This document shows, piece by piece, positions 21,204 to 33,146 of a stretch of DNA of 64,000 bases. The translations under genes were made by a program, and so were the position numbers. Origin of the DNA: Lentinus brumalis (taxonomy: Eukaryota; Basidiomycota; Agaricomycetes; Polyporales; Polyporaceae); the NCBI GenBank assembly GCA_001792895.1, contig MARA01000069.1:59465-123464 (forward strand), read 5' to 3'. Positions within the stretch are counted from its first letter, which is position 1; the number at the start of each line of letters is the position of its first letter. Under the pieces are notes generated by a model that searched no databases, had not been told where the DNA came from, and saw only the letters and a list, made by a program, of their open reading frames with translations.

Positions 21204-23284
21204 ATGGGTCTGTTCAGCGGATGGTTCAAAAAGGTGCGGCGTGTTAGTGTGGCATATTCCCCCTCCCGGGTCCTGATCAAAGGTGCGCAGGACAAGCCAG
21301 ATGACTTCGAGCAAGTTCTCGCCACACTTGCGCAAGACATAGAGAACCGGCAGAAGCGTCTGTCTGAGATCCGCCTGCGAGAACGACGCGCGACGCTACT
21401 CGCGTCCGTGTACGCGCTCCTCGCTTGGATAGTGTACACAAGCCTGTGGTACATGGACTTCATCCCCCAACTCACCACGCATCCAAGGAGGAGCAAATAT
21501 GAACGTACCGTGAAGGGCGTTCCTGTCTTTGTTGGACCCATTGTGTACGTCATCATCCTTGTCATGGTGCGGGGGCAGATATGTGTAGGGTTTCTGGTCT
21601 GTTCGACGGTGAAATCTCGCGGACAGTCCGCACGAAAAGGGTTCGGTGCGGATCACTGCTTGTTTCTCAGCGTCGGGGATGTGCCCGACGAGCTGGTTAC
21701 AGACACCGGACGCCTGGCCTGTTCCATATCGTGCGCGAGTTCGGCGGACTCGAGAGTGTCGAGTTCGAGATGGCTAGGCGAGATGGGCCATGGTGGCCGC
21801 GAGTGTGTTGGAATGCATGGAATGCCATAGTGGTGGTGCCGGATGCTAGGGTGGCGACGTGGACGTGACAGCGGATGGCTCAGCGTGGTGGAGGAGCACT
21901 GTTCGGCAGACTCGTGCGGATTCCCTCGTCAGACCGACTTTCCGCAGCGTGGGGTTATACAGCTGTTGCGACTGGTCTGCATCCGAGTTCCGCCCCATTC
22001 TGGAGGGTGGTGAAGCGGACGTACGTGGACTCATACTTTTTACGCACGGGCGGGATGGCTTGCACAGCGGTGGCATTGCTGTAGTCACGCAGTTCACTCG
22101 ACGGTCTTTCCTGTGACGTACACTCGTCGGGTGGGATGCTGGAGGATATGTGCTTCCTCGGCACCACCGTCATGCGCATGAGGTCGTTTGCAACTGCCCC
22201 GTGTCTTCGTGCGCCTTCGCTCGTACGTGTCCCCACCAGCGAGTACAATTAGTGAAGAGCTCACTCTATTTACTCCATGCTATCCCGCGCTGAAGTGTGT
22301 GACAGTGTCTCCTCTAGTTTTTGAGTCTAGTCTCTTGGCGCCCTCGACCGAAGCTGACCTCTTGTTCCAGGTTTCTCTTTGTGAGGAGGATCATGCAAAT
22401 GTGGTACACCCGAATCGGGAACGCGGAAGGTCAGTCGTTCGCGTCAGCATGTCAATCACGATCTGACATATTCCTGACATTCAGAGAAGGCGCTCGTAAA
22501 GTTGCGCAAGCAGCAGCGCGACAAGATCGAGGAAGTCAAACAGAAGACCAACTACTACACCATGCGCAACTTGATTGAGCGGTACGAGGACGGTCCGGGT
22601 CCGGTCCCAGACAGCCCAGCTGGTCTTCGCCGCCGCATTCCGCCACAGCCCCAGGCTCCGATCCCGCCACAGATGTCTGTTCCTCCAACACCGCAGCGCA
22701 ACCTGCAGCTCAACCCGCAGACGCCAGCGCCGGGACAGCTGACTCCCGGGTTGCAGCAGCAGCTCTCTCGTGCGTTGCATTGTGCAAGTGCGTCTTTTGG
22801 ACGAGCTGACGGTTGTCGCCTAGCATCACCGCAGCGCCCTATCCCGCCGCCGCGCAAGCAGTGGTTCGACAAGGTCGCAGACGCTATTCTCGGAGACGAC
22901 GATGCTTCAACATCAGGCGCGGCCTCACGCTATGCGCTGATATGCCAGAAATGTTTCGCACACAACGGTCTCGTCAAGGAGAGCATGTGGGAAGACGCAC
23001 GTCAGTACTTCCAAGTCCTTTCCTCACACGCGCCGCTGACTCTCCTCGCAGAGTACGTCTGCCCGAAGTGCGGGTACTTCAACCCCTCTGCCCGTGCGCT
23101 GCGCGAGATTAGGGAGGGCAAGAAGAGCCGCTCGCCCGACGGCCGTGCCCCGCAACCTGCCGTCGCACCTCAATCTGCGGGCAAGGGCAACTTCGCGCCT
23201 CCCATCGGCGCGCCTGTTAGTGTCGGAGCCACTGCCTCACCGGCACGGTCAGACGACCTCAGCAGCATGGACGTGGACTCGTGA
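21204..23284 (+). CDS. LNP1: Lunapark family ER-junction protein
   Basis: Lunapark stabilises three-way junctions of the tubular ER. The ATG near 21204 gives MGLFSGWFKK. Next come QVLATLAQDIENRQKRLSEI and LRERRATLLASVYALLAWIV, with two hydrophobic segments. After a long intron (about 21565-22370) the blocks FLFVRRIMQMWYTRIGNAE and EVKQKTNYYTMRNLIERYED follow, then a proline-rich linker. The Lunapark zinc finger is complete: CQKC in one exon and CPKCGYFN after a short intron. The tail is acidic and serine-rich and ends at 23284. Domain order matches the family. The long intron is the only unusual feature. Confidence 0.85.
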
Positions 23285-23987
23285 GACCGGTTGAGGGGCG
23301 GGGCGCGTTCGCGTTGCGGGCTGCATGGACCTTGGGTATGTCGATTGTTATGCGAGCTCCTTTAATCCTGTACATGCGAGTAATTGGGTAATACTGGTTG
23401 AGTGGCTGACCGGTGCGGCTGCGTTGGATATCAGAATTTACCTTCGAGAAACGGCTGGCGTTGCACCGCCGACCAACTCTCACCCTGGCGGCCGGGGATT
23501 CAGCAGGTGCTTGCATGTGCTTGCCTTGACAGCTGAAGAGCACAAGCCGAGCGCCAGGAACACCAAATCCTTTCGTGGCTGGGCCCTACGCATAACATAG
23601 GTGCGTGCTGGCCTCTGGCAAATGTGCCGCGACGTCGCCGCTGACGCTCTTGTGTCTACTCGACGTCTGGGCTTGGCAAGACTACTCTCGGCAGTTGGTC
23701 GACTTGAAGTGCATAGCCTCGTTTCTGTTGGACGATTCATGCACTGGTAGGCAGGCTTCAGCTCATGCCCTAGTTGCTCATTATACTGGATGCGGGTAAT
23801 CACAGGTTGGCAATCAGGGGGCAGATGCTGTGCTCAGCGTCCTAGGTTTCCTACGATCTCGCTCATGCATCGCTCGGCAAGCCATGGACGTCTGGACGTC
23901 GGCTCGGATGCCTGGGAGTAGTAGGAGCGCACAGGAGCTCCCCGCAGTTGGCAGGTACACGCTGGCGTGGGCGGTGTCGGTTCGGAA
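23285..23987. other. Intergenic, no gene seen
   Basis: About 700 bases with only unconvincing short frames on either strand. Confidence 0.5.
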
Positions 23988-23989
23988 GG

Positions 23990-23998
23990 TATATAAGT
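23990..23998 (+). promoter_or_regulatory. TATA box of the SPFH/Band-7 gene
   Basis: tatataagt lies about 180 bases upstream of the ATG at 24176, in a position suitable for a core promoter with a long 5' leader. Confidence 0.5.
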
Positions 23999-24175
23999 AT
24001 TATTAGGTTCTGCTCTCACCGGTCCTCCCACTCCATAACTTCTCACAACTCTATCACCATCACACGACCCGGCGCGCCTCCCGTGTCGGTTCATATACCC
24101 ACTGCTCCTACGATTCCCGTATCTTATTCTCACCGTAACTCGCACTTGCCCCTTCCGACTTCGTCAGCGCACAAC

Positions 24176-26637
24176 ATGTCCAGTGTCGGCGACGCCACCA
24201 CCGTTGTGGACGGAACCACCTCCGCTTCGCCGCATTTTACGAATGGCAAGGCGCCGATCAGCGAAGAACCACACAAGTCGCGGCTGGAGTACAGTGCCGC
24301 CAACTTCGCCACCGCGGTGGACTACATGGAAGAGGAGCGGCCGTTCTTTGTCAAGATCAGCAAGGACGGCCTCATCGGCGCGCTGCAGAAGCTCGACCAA
24401 CAGCTGAGGGCGGTGCGTGCTTGTTCCTCCACTCCCGAACTGACCTTATGGGAGGAACGATGCGCACTCACACTTACTTACCCTTACAGGCTGGGCGCAA
24501 CCATGTTCTCTCTACGAAGGTCGGTGCCGGTATTTCAGCTTACTTGACACTACCGCTTATTCTGCGACCGCCGCTGGACAGGAACCCACAGATTGGATCG
24601 GCAAGGAAGTCAAGCCTGGAGAAATTGGCCTCATCAACCACGGTGGCCTGCCTAAGGTCCTCACCCGCGCGGGACGATACCCCGGCATGCCCCTGCGTAA
24701 CTGGTGGGCCCGGAAGTGGTCGGGGCGATGCGGACGTACGTGCCTGGCCTCGACTGCCATCGCCGCTGACACCTTACCTTGAACGCCGCGCTCAGTGTCA
24801 GACACGGTGATTGAGTTCAACGGCCTGACAGTGGTGCAGGTCTCGCAGAACCAGGCCGCGGTCGTGTCCGACCCGCAGAACCACGTGTTCGTGATCAAGA
24901 ACTCGGGCTTTGTCGCGTATGCGATCGAGGGCACGTACAACGTGCTGTCGATTGTGGACCAGACGCACCTGCCGACGAAGATCCAGGACAGAATAACGAG
25001 CGTCGTGCTCGGATGGTGCGTCCGCGATCTGCGCTCACTCGTGCCTCACACGAAGTAGATGCGCAGCGGGTCTCACGGTGCTTCTCGGACTCGGATTCTA
25101 TAGGAGCCACGAGGTTAGCATGAAGAGCAGCACCGGCTCGGGCGGTGACAAGGATTACGTCGTTGCACTCTTGTACGGTCAAGCCACCCTTCCACGTCGC
25201 AGTCATTGCTGACACGACGTTGCAGCCTGAACATCCCGGCGAACAACTGTGCCATTCTGCAGAAGGGAGATGACCTCGAGCTTCTTCCCGCCGGCCAACA
25301 CTTCATCACCACACCCAACGTGACCCTTCGTGGGCTCTTCACGCTCGGCGAGAACCAACTGGAGATGCCGACCAAGGACATGTGAGGTTTGCGCTTTCCT
25401 TCACCACCGATGGCTTCCTGACCTTGCACTTTCAGCTTCACGAGGGATCAAGTACCCGTTAGCTTGACGATATATCTCAAGTGGTCAGTGCCCTCGTCTT
25501 GACTGCTAATCGATACTTCGTACTAAGTAAGTTGTAGGCAATTGACAGAACCGCTCAAGCTGACGACACATGGGTACAACACGCCTTACGATGCTTTGAG
25601 GTCAGTCCGCATCACCGATGTAACAGTCCAACTGCTGACCGTACGTGGCCTTGCAGGGACAAGACGCAGTCTATCCTCACTCAGATTGTTGCCCACCGTA
25701 CGCTTTTGTTGTGCTGATGACTCGGGCATATTGCTGACATGCCTTCAATCTAGTGGACTACAGCTCCATGGTCAAGCAACGTTCTCTTGGCCCCGATAAT
25801 CTCGACGACGGCACCGATGCGTCTTCAGCATTCCTGGACGCGCTCCGGACACGCGCCATGGACGATCTCGTTCTGGCCGCCCATGAATACGGTATCATCA
25901 TGAAGGATCTGGGTAAATGCAACCACCGATCACGTACGGGACTGTCGCTAACTGGTGCGGATTTGCAGCGGTCATCGACAGGCAATTCAAGGGTCCGTGT
26001 TCACATTCTCCTCGACAGAGAAGTTCTGTCTGACTTTTGAACAGGCGACATCGCGCAGACGATGGACAAGTTGACCACTCGTGCATTGCAAGCTCAGGTC
26101 GAGGCTGCCGTACGTCTTATCCCCCGTAATACATCCATCCCGTGAGTAAATCCTCCTCACTGTGCAGAATGTGGACCGCGAGAACAGCAACAAGATAAAG
26201 CAAGAGGAGGGCGCGCTCGCCGTCGCTCGCATCAAGGCACAAACCCAGAATGTCAGTCTTCATGTCCACATACGTGCCAATTTGCACAGTACTCATCGTT
26301 CGACCTGTAGACCCAAGCCGACGTGGCGGCATACAGCATTGTTGCTGCTGCGGAAGCGCAGGCTAAGAGGCTGCAGATCGAGGCAGAAGCACAGGCGAAA
26401 GCCACCCGCTTCGCAGCGGAAGCAGAGGCAGAGGCGGTGCGCCTTCGTGCTGCTGCCGACGCTGCGGTTATTGACCAGTTCGCGCGAGAAATGGAGCTGC
26501 GCAGGACGGAAATCTCGCGTGTTCGTGCATTTGGCTCGAAGGCGGTCTTCGTGCCTACGGATGGGCTTGGTTCTCAGTTGGGTAGCGCGATGGCTATGGG
26601 TATGGCCGCCGGCCTGGGAGCTGAGGGAAGGAAGTAG
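24176..26637 (+). CDS. SPFH/Band-7 domain protein (stomatin/prohibitin superfamily)
   Basis: SPFH proteins form membrane-associated oligomeric scaffolds. ATG 24176 starts MSSVGDATTVVDGTTSASP. Blocks in order are KLDQQLRAAGRNHVLSTK, GKEVKPGEIGLINHGGLPKV, VVQVSQNQAAVVSDPQNHVF, YAIEGTYNVLSIVDQTHLP, CAILQKGDDLELLPAGQHF, VPVSLTIYLKWQLTEPL (SPFH core), a flotillin-like alanine/glutamate-rich coiled coil (AEAQAKRLQIEAEAQAKATR), and a glycine/methionine-rich tail ending at 26637. No clear transmembrane helix is present, so membrane attachment may be peripheral or lipid-based. About 500 residues in roughly ten exons, all joined in frame. It is not a mitochondrial prohibitin, because the N-terminus differs. 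Confidence 0.8.
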
Positions 26638-27552
26638 TATTCGTCAGCCTTGCGAGTCGGTGCATCACGCTCGAACGTGCCTGTCTACATGCAGTACCTA
26701 TCGTACAAACGGAATCGAGCGTCACCCTTGCGACCCTTGCGATCCCACAGTGCGTCCTGCGACAATGATAGAAATCGCAGGGGCCAGCCGGGAACTTCCT
26801 CGGCCTCGATTTACCATGGTAGACAGCACACCCTTGCCGGCGTTGGGACCTTAGTATAGCCCATTTTCCTCTCTCTTCGTCCCCTTCTCTGGTCTCTAGT
26901 AGTCTCCTTCATTGCCACCTATTTACGCTACAACCTCACCACCCTAATGGCTCGCCGTATCGCCCCGGCATCTCTCCCACCTCCCCGCTACCTGTGTACA
27001 GTGCACCACCACACTCCCAGTCCAGTCGCACACCGTAGTTACTTTGTAGCGTCCCGCCTACCATAGGGCTCCGCCCTCGAGGGCAATAAACGAGGATCGA
27101 AAGAAAAGAAAGAAAAGACAGCACACGCGGAGACCTGAACAACTCGCCAGTGTCGAGTGTGAGGCAGGTGGACTTCCCTTGACGTGGATTATTACATTCA
27201 GCAACGTTACCTATTCACCAGGATCTCAGCAGGCGGAAAGGATGCGGTCGGTGCTGAGTGAAATGCGGATACATACGTCCAACCACCCCGGGACGGAGCG
27301 TGCAGCGTCGGGGTCGTGCACTTTTATGACTTCCGGTAGGTAATTCATTTTCTGCCTCTTGCAAGGCATGTGCCGTGACAGAATTTCCTCCGACCGGTGG
27401 CGTGGGCTGGTCGGATGTGATTGATTTCATCACACGGCGTTGCCGGGAAAACCCGGAGAAATAACATTCGTGACAGGTAAGGCATCACGTGCGTGTCACA
27501 CTGCTGTCAGGGGTCCTGACCTTTTGGGATGCACGCCTTGTCAATTACTCTG
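26638..27552. other. Intergenic, no gene seen
   Basis: Follows the SPFH gene. No coding potential was recognised. Ends at the foldback repeat cluster. Confidence 0.5.
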
Positions 27553-27716
27553 CACGGCGTACACCACCAGGTCGGTGAAAGCGATGATTCGTCCAAGCTG
27601 AGCATAACTTTCCTTTGATTTTGCGGGCGCTTAGGCCCCGAAACGGTGAAACTTATGCTCAGCTTGGACGTTCTCATCCTTTTCTCTCCCCCATTTTTTC
27701 GCCGGTGCACGTAGTG
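27553..27716. mobile_element. Foldback/MITE-like element A
   Basis: A 16-base perfect inverted repeat, gtccaagctgagcata at 27591-27606 and its complement near 27654-27669, encloses a 45-base core. Outer, less perfect inverted arms continue to gcacggcgtacacc on the left and ggtgcacgtagtgc on the right. The core reappears in reverse orientation in element B. No transposase is encoded, so it would be non-autonomous. Confidence 0.65.
27608..27652. repeat. 45-base core shared by elements A and B (forward copy)
   Basis: Contains gggcgcttaggccccgaaac. It is almost the exact reverse complement of 27786-27830, with two or three differences. Confidence 0.85.
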
Positions 27717-27723
27717 CTGTCCA

Positions 27724-28101
27724 CGACGTGCACCCGCCAGAAAACCGGCCGATGAAAGGGATGTGATAGTCCAGGCTGGGCTAACCTTTCACCGTTTCGG
27801 GGCCTAAGCGCCCGCGAAAACAAAGGAAAGATTTCCACCATGTAACGGCTACCGTTACTCGTGACTTACCCGATTCGGATCCACGTACTTACCGCCCGTC
27901 TTTACGATACACTCTCTTTGCCAAACCAACACCAGTATGGCTTGGTTATCTCGTCTCTCGCTTGCCCTCGCCACTCGCTCTAGCTTCTCGAATATTACGC
28001 CTTCGACTCGCTTCCAGCCCACCCTCGACGACCTTGCCATTACACACCACCTAGACGAAACATCCCTTTCACCGATCAGGTTTTCTGGCGGTGCACGTCG
28101 T
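27724..28101. mobile_element. MITE-like element B with terminal inverted repeats
   Basis: The left end (cgacgtgcacccgccagaaa, continuing to gaaagggatgt) is the inverse of the right end at about 28060-28101 (catccctttc ... ggttttctggcggtgcacgtcg), giving roughly 40-base terminal inverted repeats on a 380-base element. It carries the reversed 45-base core at 27786-27830 and no transposase. No clear target duplication was found. Confidence 0.65.
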
Positions 28102-28282
28102 AGCCGACCATGATAGGAAGTCGGGATGACAGTCGATCCCTTTTGTCATGAGCATTGAATATTGAGCGCTGGTGCCTCGTTGCAAGTGAAGTGGCCGGGG
28201 TCCATAAATCGAAGGTATCATACATAGCTCTCCTCTCAGCAGCATCCCTCGACACCTTCCCTCAACGTGCAGGTCCCGACAG

Positions 28283-29210
28283 ATGATGGAGTCCCAAGAT
28301 CATGTCCTCTCCCCCGACTCAGCGGGTACTTTGGAAACCAAGTCAGTCACTACTACGCCTATTATGAAGCTTCCGGGGAGAAAGCTCCTGGTGGTCACCA
28401 CCACACACATCACGAGTGAGTTCCAACTGCTTGCCTTGCCCCGGCAATCCTGTAACCCGATGTAGGCGTCGTGGACGATCCCCTCGAACGGACTGTCTTT
28501 CCTACATCGGATATACCCAGACTTCAACAGGACAACGAGACGGCGGCGGCGCACGTCCTCAGCTCGGATTTCACGCCATTTATGCCGTCACAGGTGGTGG
28601 CAGAAAGGGTCGACAAATCACGCAACAAGGTCAAGAACGCGGTACGATGAACCACAAGTTTAATACTCACACACGCATGGCTGACTCGCGACAATACATA
28701 GTGCGCATATTGCCATGAAGTACGGAAGACTTGCGAGGCGGTACGTCCTTGCCAGCGCTGCCAAGTTGCGGGCGTCGAATGCAAGGACCGCGCGCGGAAG
28801 AAGATGCCCTGGAATCGGGGGCCCAAGGTCGGGAAGAACCCAGCACGACGAGCTCCGCGTAGCAGTGTGTCACAGACGGGTGAGCTGGGTGCATGAGCCG
28901 CCGACGAAGCGAGCTGACATCAGTACTGGTAGTGCTCAATACACCCGGACCCGCGACGGCTTCCACGTCTGCATTGATGCTCAATTCCCCTGGAGTCGTC
29001 GACCCCGTATACGTTGGAGGGCCCTTCGAGACGTACATGAGCCAATCCATCCCGCAAGACGCTTGGAACGGTCTCCACACTGGCCCATTCCTGGCCCAAC
29101 ACGGATGGGCACCTCCTGTTGAGGACACAGTGTATGGTGCACTCTCGCAGGGTACTGCCATAACTCACGAGACCGTCCCGGGTGCGAACGACCCCCAGCC
29201 TTGGTTCTGA
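28283..29210 (+). CDS. Small Zn2Cys6 (Gal4-type) protein, copy 1
   Basis: Likely a DNA-binding regulator. ATG 28283 gives MMESQDHVLSPDSAGTLETK, then PIMKLPGRKLLVVTTTHIT. A short intron leads to SVVDDPLERTVFPTSDIPRL, and another to the zinc cluster. This begins CAYCHEVRKTCEAVRPCQRC and continues to a sixth cysteine in VAGVEC, spacing C-x2-C-x6-C-x5-C-x2-C-x6-C. A basic stretch follows (KDRARKKMPWNRGPKVGKNP), then a last exon with PFETYMSQSIPQDAWNGLHT, ending at 29210. At about 240 residues it lacks the large middle homology region of classic fungal Zn2Cys6 activators. It is clearly paralogous to 39098-40052. The target is unknown. Confidence 0.7.
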
Positions 29211-30704
29211 AAGAAGCACGAAGTAGTCCCCCAATGTCTCCGTCCACGTACTTTGCTCTCCTCAGAAAGTCTCATATTATCTCACGATACGTCTATCCGC
29301 GCCCAATCCAAACATCGTCTGCTCTCGAAGTCCGTAGACTCCCTGCTCAGTCTCCTCGCTCGTCCCCTATGCTCTCTGTTGTACCACCGTCGTGCTATTT
29401 GCTGTATTTCGGGTGCTCTCCATACGTCATCGCTTTCTTGGAATATTATTTATTCACAGTAGCTCTGGACGGTGTCTGATACGCTCAGAGAGCATAGTGG
29501 TCGTGTTCCGCGCGGTTCTCCAGCCTGTAGTCGGACTATCCTGCGCAGCCACAGACGCGTCGCGTTGACCGCGATCATTCACGTGAGCGCGAGGGTCATG
29601 CTAGACGCCTGCACACGCAGGAGGAAAGTCAAAGGAGAATAGTGTCGTTTATCCGGCCAGCTGCATACAGCTGCATCAAGAAGAGCAGCGTATGTAGTAT
29701 GCTGGCGAGCAATGTGCTGGACGGGAATGCGGGGCGTATATTCGAACAGGAACAATCCGCAGCCAAGAGCTATAGGAACTCACCGGTACGTCCCACAGGG
29801 GTCGAACTGCTCTATTGCTACCAGACGATGCATTGAGCGCATTTCCCCACCCCAAGGTGGAATGTACTTCCGGAACTTGATGTTTCCACGTTGCTCGCCC
29901 CCCAAGTGCATAGGCAGTCGAGAGGACACGTCAGGCCAAGACCTCGCCTATATCTTGCCAGTGAAGGACCAGGGTAAGTAGCAGGAACAACCCCAGAGCG
30001 ACGGTAAGCATATCAAGCCTCAATAGTAACAGCAGAAGTTACGAGATTGTTGAGGTGGGTCGTAGTCAGAGAGCGAGGAAGAGCTGCACGAAGCAAGCAC
30101 GAAGCGCCGTCGAACAGCGTCGAACTGCCGTCGGCGGTTCCCACGACCGGATCCGGATTCTGACCTCATCCTCCACACATCATCTGCATCGTCCTGACGC
30201 GAATTTGATGAGGCTCAGGCTGACATTTAGTGTTGTGGGTGGACTTGTGGATAGCGGACAGATGAATTGACAGTGAGAGCAGTAGAGAGGTACACGTGTG
30301 GCTATATGGTACAGTGTGTGTTGATACAGCGAGAGTCTGGAAAGAGTATACGTAGGCCATCGATTCGAAACGATGTGGAGGACAGATCTAATGCAAGCTC
30401 CGTGGAGTCCATATTGGTAAGCTCTATGCGGGAGTATGTGGCGTAGATGTAGGCGACGGGAGAAGCGGACAGAGTCAGACTTGCTGTCGCCCTTCCGACT
30501 CTTCCGAGACCATGGATAGTGCAGGGGATAGCATGATGACGGACGTAAACATAGCGGAAGATTGTGTGACGGATGTAGGTGCTGAAGACGTCGCGGTCTT
30601 CGAGCTCTGTGTAGATCGTGCCGGCGTCGGGCGGTAGATGCTGCCAAGACGGAATGGACGACGAAGGGATGGTTTAGGTTGAGCTGAACGATGATGATTC
30701 ATGG
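29211..30704. other. 1.5-kb intergenic region, no gene recognised
   Basis: Only short or low-complexity frames on either strand (for example 30180-30647 on -). No domain or repeat was recognised. Confidence 0.45.
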
Positions 30705-31453
30705 TTAGCTATCACTCGTAGGAGTAGCAACTGGTGACATACCATCAGGAATAAGCTCCAAAGGCTTCTCTGGAGACACGCTCCGATGTCGTACTCTCCG
30801 AGTTCTCCGAATGAGCACGCAATAGATCATGAGGACCAGGAGGACGAGTAGCACAGCACCAGCGGCGGAGATACCAGCAACCGCGCCCTTGGATAATGCT
30901 GCTTTCGAGAATGGTATTGGGGATGCCGACACACTTGATGAGGCAGCTGCTGCCGACGATCCAGACGAAGGATCCGCCGAGCCCGACGAGGTGTACTCGA
31001 TGTAGTCGACGTTGAACGTCCCGCTGTTCACCGTGACTTCGAGCTCGTGAGTGCCGGGGTCCAGTAGTCGCGAGAAGAAAGGCCAGTCGGGTTTCGGTGA
31101 TGCAGGAGGTTGGGACAATCCTTCAGCCGAGGGACTTGCGCTGTCTACCGTGAAGGATGCCGCATATGGGTCACCGTTGAGAACACCGTACACGGCGATG
31201 AAGGTCCCTGAATAGCAGTATAAGCAGCATGAATACGTGAGTCTGTCCCCAGGTACAGAGCGAGGGGCGCACCGGTGAAGGAGAACTTCATAGTGGATCC
31301 CGACTGCGTCGACGTGTGAACTGTAGCCTGATTGCTGTCCGTGGTGTTCACGGTGCCTGTGGTCCACTGCCCACCGTATACGATCGCCGAGGAAGTGTCA
31401 TCAATGCGGCGCAGCGTGTTTCCCCCGTCCTGTCGTCGAGGTGTCGCGGGCAT
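30705..31453 (-). CDS. Single-pass membrane protein with beta-rich ectodomain
   Basis: ATG 31453 gives MPATPRRQDGGNTLRRIDD. The ectodomain has SSAIVYGGQW, VHTSTQSGSTMKFSFTG, then after a short intron TFIAVYGVLNGDPYAASFTV and DPGTHELEVTVNSGTFNVDY. This pattern is common in Agaricomycete membrane proteins of unknown function and resembles galactose-binding-like folds. A serine/alanine-rich stalk precedes one transmembrane segment (GAVAGISAAGAVLLVLLVLM), and a basic stretch (RRTRRVRHR) begins a short cytosolic tail ending at 30705. No cleavable signal peptide is visible at this start. A 5' leader intron seems to end just before the ATG. About 225 residues. Confidence 0.65.
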
Positions 31454-33146
31454 GGGGGACAATTAATCCTGTCATAGGCAAAAGGCAAAGTCAGATCGGT
31501 GCAGCCCACGTCAAACGATGTCGGAAACCGACTTCGCACGCATGTCATATCGATGGCGGAGCTACTCACCTGATATTGCTTGTAAGTGGACGTGTAGTTA
31601 GAAAGGTGGGGGCTAGGTTGTGTGTTGGGGGGAGATAGGGTCAAAACGTCGGGACGTTCATGCGAGGTGGGTGGGGGAGCAGGGCGCAAGAGGGGCACCC
31701 CGGGAGGGGTATATCGCGGTCGAGACACGGTGGGCGTGTGTGTACGGACACGAATTACAATTACATACCATATTCACCGCCCCCAACAGCATCGGTGGCC
31801 ACCCGCCGGCGCGCGTGCTCGCTATTCTGCAACAAGGGTGGGCGTTCAGTGTAATCAGCGGTGCGGGAGAAACGAAATCATTCTGGACTTCGTGATCATT
31901 GAAATCGGACACAAGAGACGCTCCTAAAGCGGATGTCTACCAGTGATCGTCGCGCTCAGATACTGACCGGGGACACTCACCTCAGACCTGTCACCATGAG
32001 GCTTACAGGGACGCAGGGGATGTCGTCGGACATTCGACGGCTCCTCGCCTGCGGGGAGAGCTCAGGGCTCACTGCGAATCTGACATCCCGAGCGAAGTGC
32101 AGTGTGATTCTTGTAATAAGGCGTCCGGTTCCGGCTTCGTTGTTTAGACTTCAGGTGTTGAAACGGCGTCTTGCGGCTCGGGCGCATGATGAGAATGCAG
32201 ATCGCGTCAAAAGCACTGCCCTCATCAGAGATCGGGACGACACCCGCCGCCCTTCAACCTCCAAGGTATGTATGCAGTACTTATGGCAACTCGCCTCCGT
32301 CTGGCGGTCTCCCCGTAAGTCGCCGAAACAGAACATTGAGCAATGATGGGATGATGGGACGAGAGTGTCAGCGATTGACTTCTTGTAGGTCCACGACTGC
32401 GAACAACTTACCAGCGGTGCAATCGAAGGAAGTGTTCGTATGGGTGTTGGGGGCAGGCGGTACTGGCAGAGAGGAGGCATAGGCCAGCTAGGCTCTGACA
32501 AGCATGCCATGAGGTGGACGAGTACAAGGGCGAACATACGGATGTGGTTGAAGACCGCTGTCATCACTGTCGGCGCTTCAGTCCAATGTAGTGATGTCGA
32601 AGAGTCTGACTGCAGAGTATCCCGCCACGGGGTCAAGTCATCATGAGATGCGACAGCACCGCGTCGTTCCATGGCGCATGCGATGTATGTCGTGCATTTC
32701 AGAACATACCGACCGGGATTACGTGATGTGCACCGCATCATGCACAATACACGGCATGCGACATGTTTGCGAGTTTGGAGAGGTAGCTGTCCATCACCGA
32801 TGTTGGGAAGGAAGCTAGGAGGGTCCTGACAACCTGCTAATCGAGTACGACCGCGGATCAATATCTGGCGAGAAGTATAAGAGAGCCATATGCGGGCGGG
32901 ATTGGAGTAGCCCTATGAGACCCTATGGTGGGGTCACGACGCCAGTACTGTACGTAGCGCACTCGGTGGCGCACTGGCATGGCAAGCAATCGCACGCTCA
33001 TCGCGGCGTTAACGAGCTCTATGAAGGGTGCGTAACAGATTGTCAGAATGGAGAGTATGTCTGGCGCCTGCGATTGCAGTACGAACCACTCTAGGGCATT
33101 TATAGCCACCGGCCTTGTTCTGGCACCCCGTCCCTCAAAATTCCTC
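31454..33146. other. 1.7-kb intergenic region, no gene recognised
   Basis: A long - strand frame (32151-32861) has no recognisable motif, a biased composition and no matching exon structure, and was not called. The rest shows no coding signal. Confidence 0.45.

Noticed and set aside
29790..29815. Possible tRNA T-arm (ggggtcgaactgc)
   Set aside because: No matching acceptor, D or anticodon arms nearby.
32151..32861. Long - strand open frame of 236 residues
   Set aside because: No domain, biased composition, no supporting exon structure; likely chance in GC-rich DNA.
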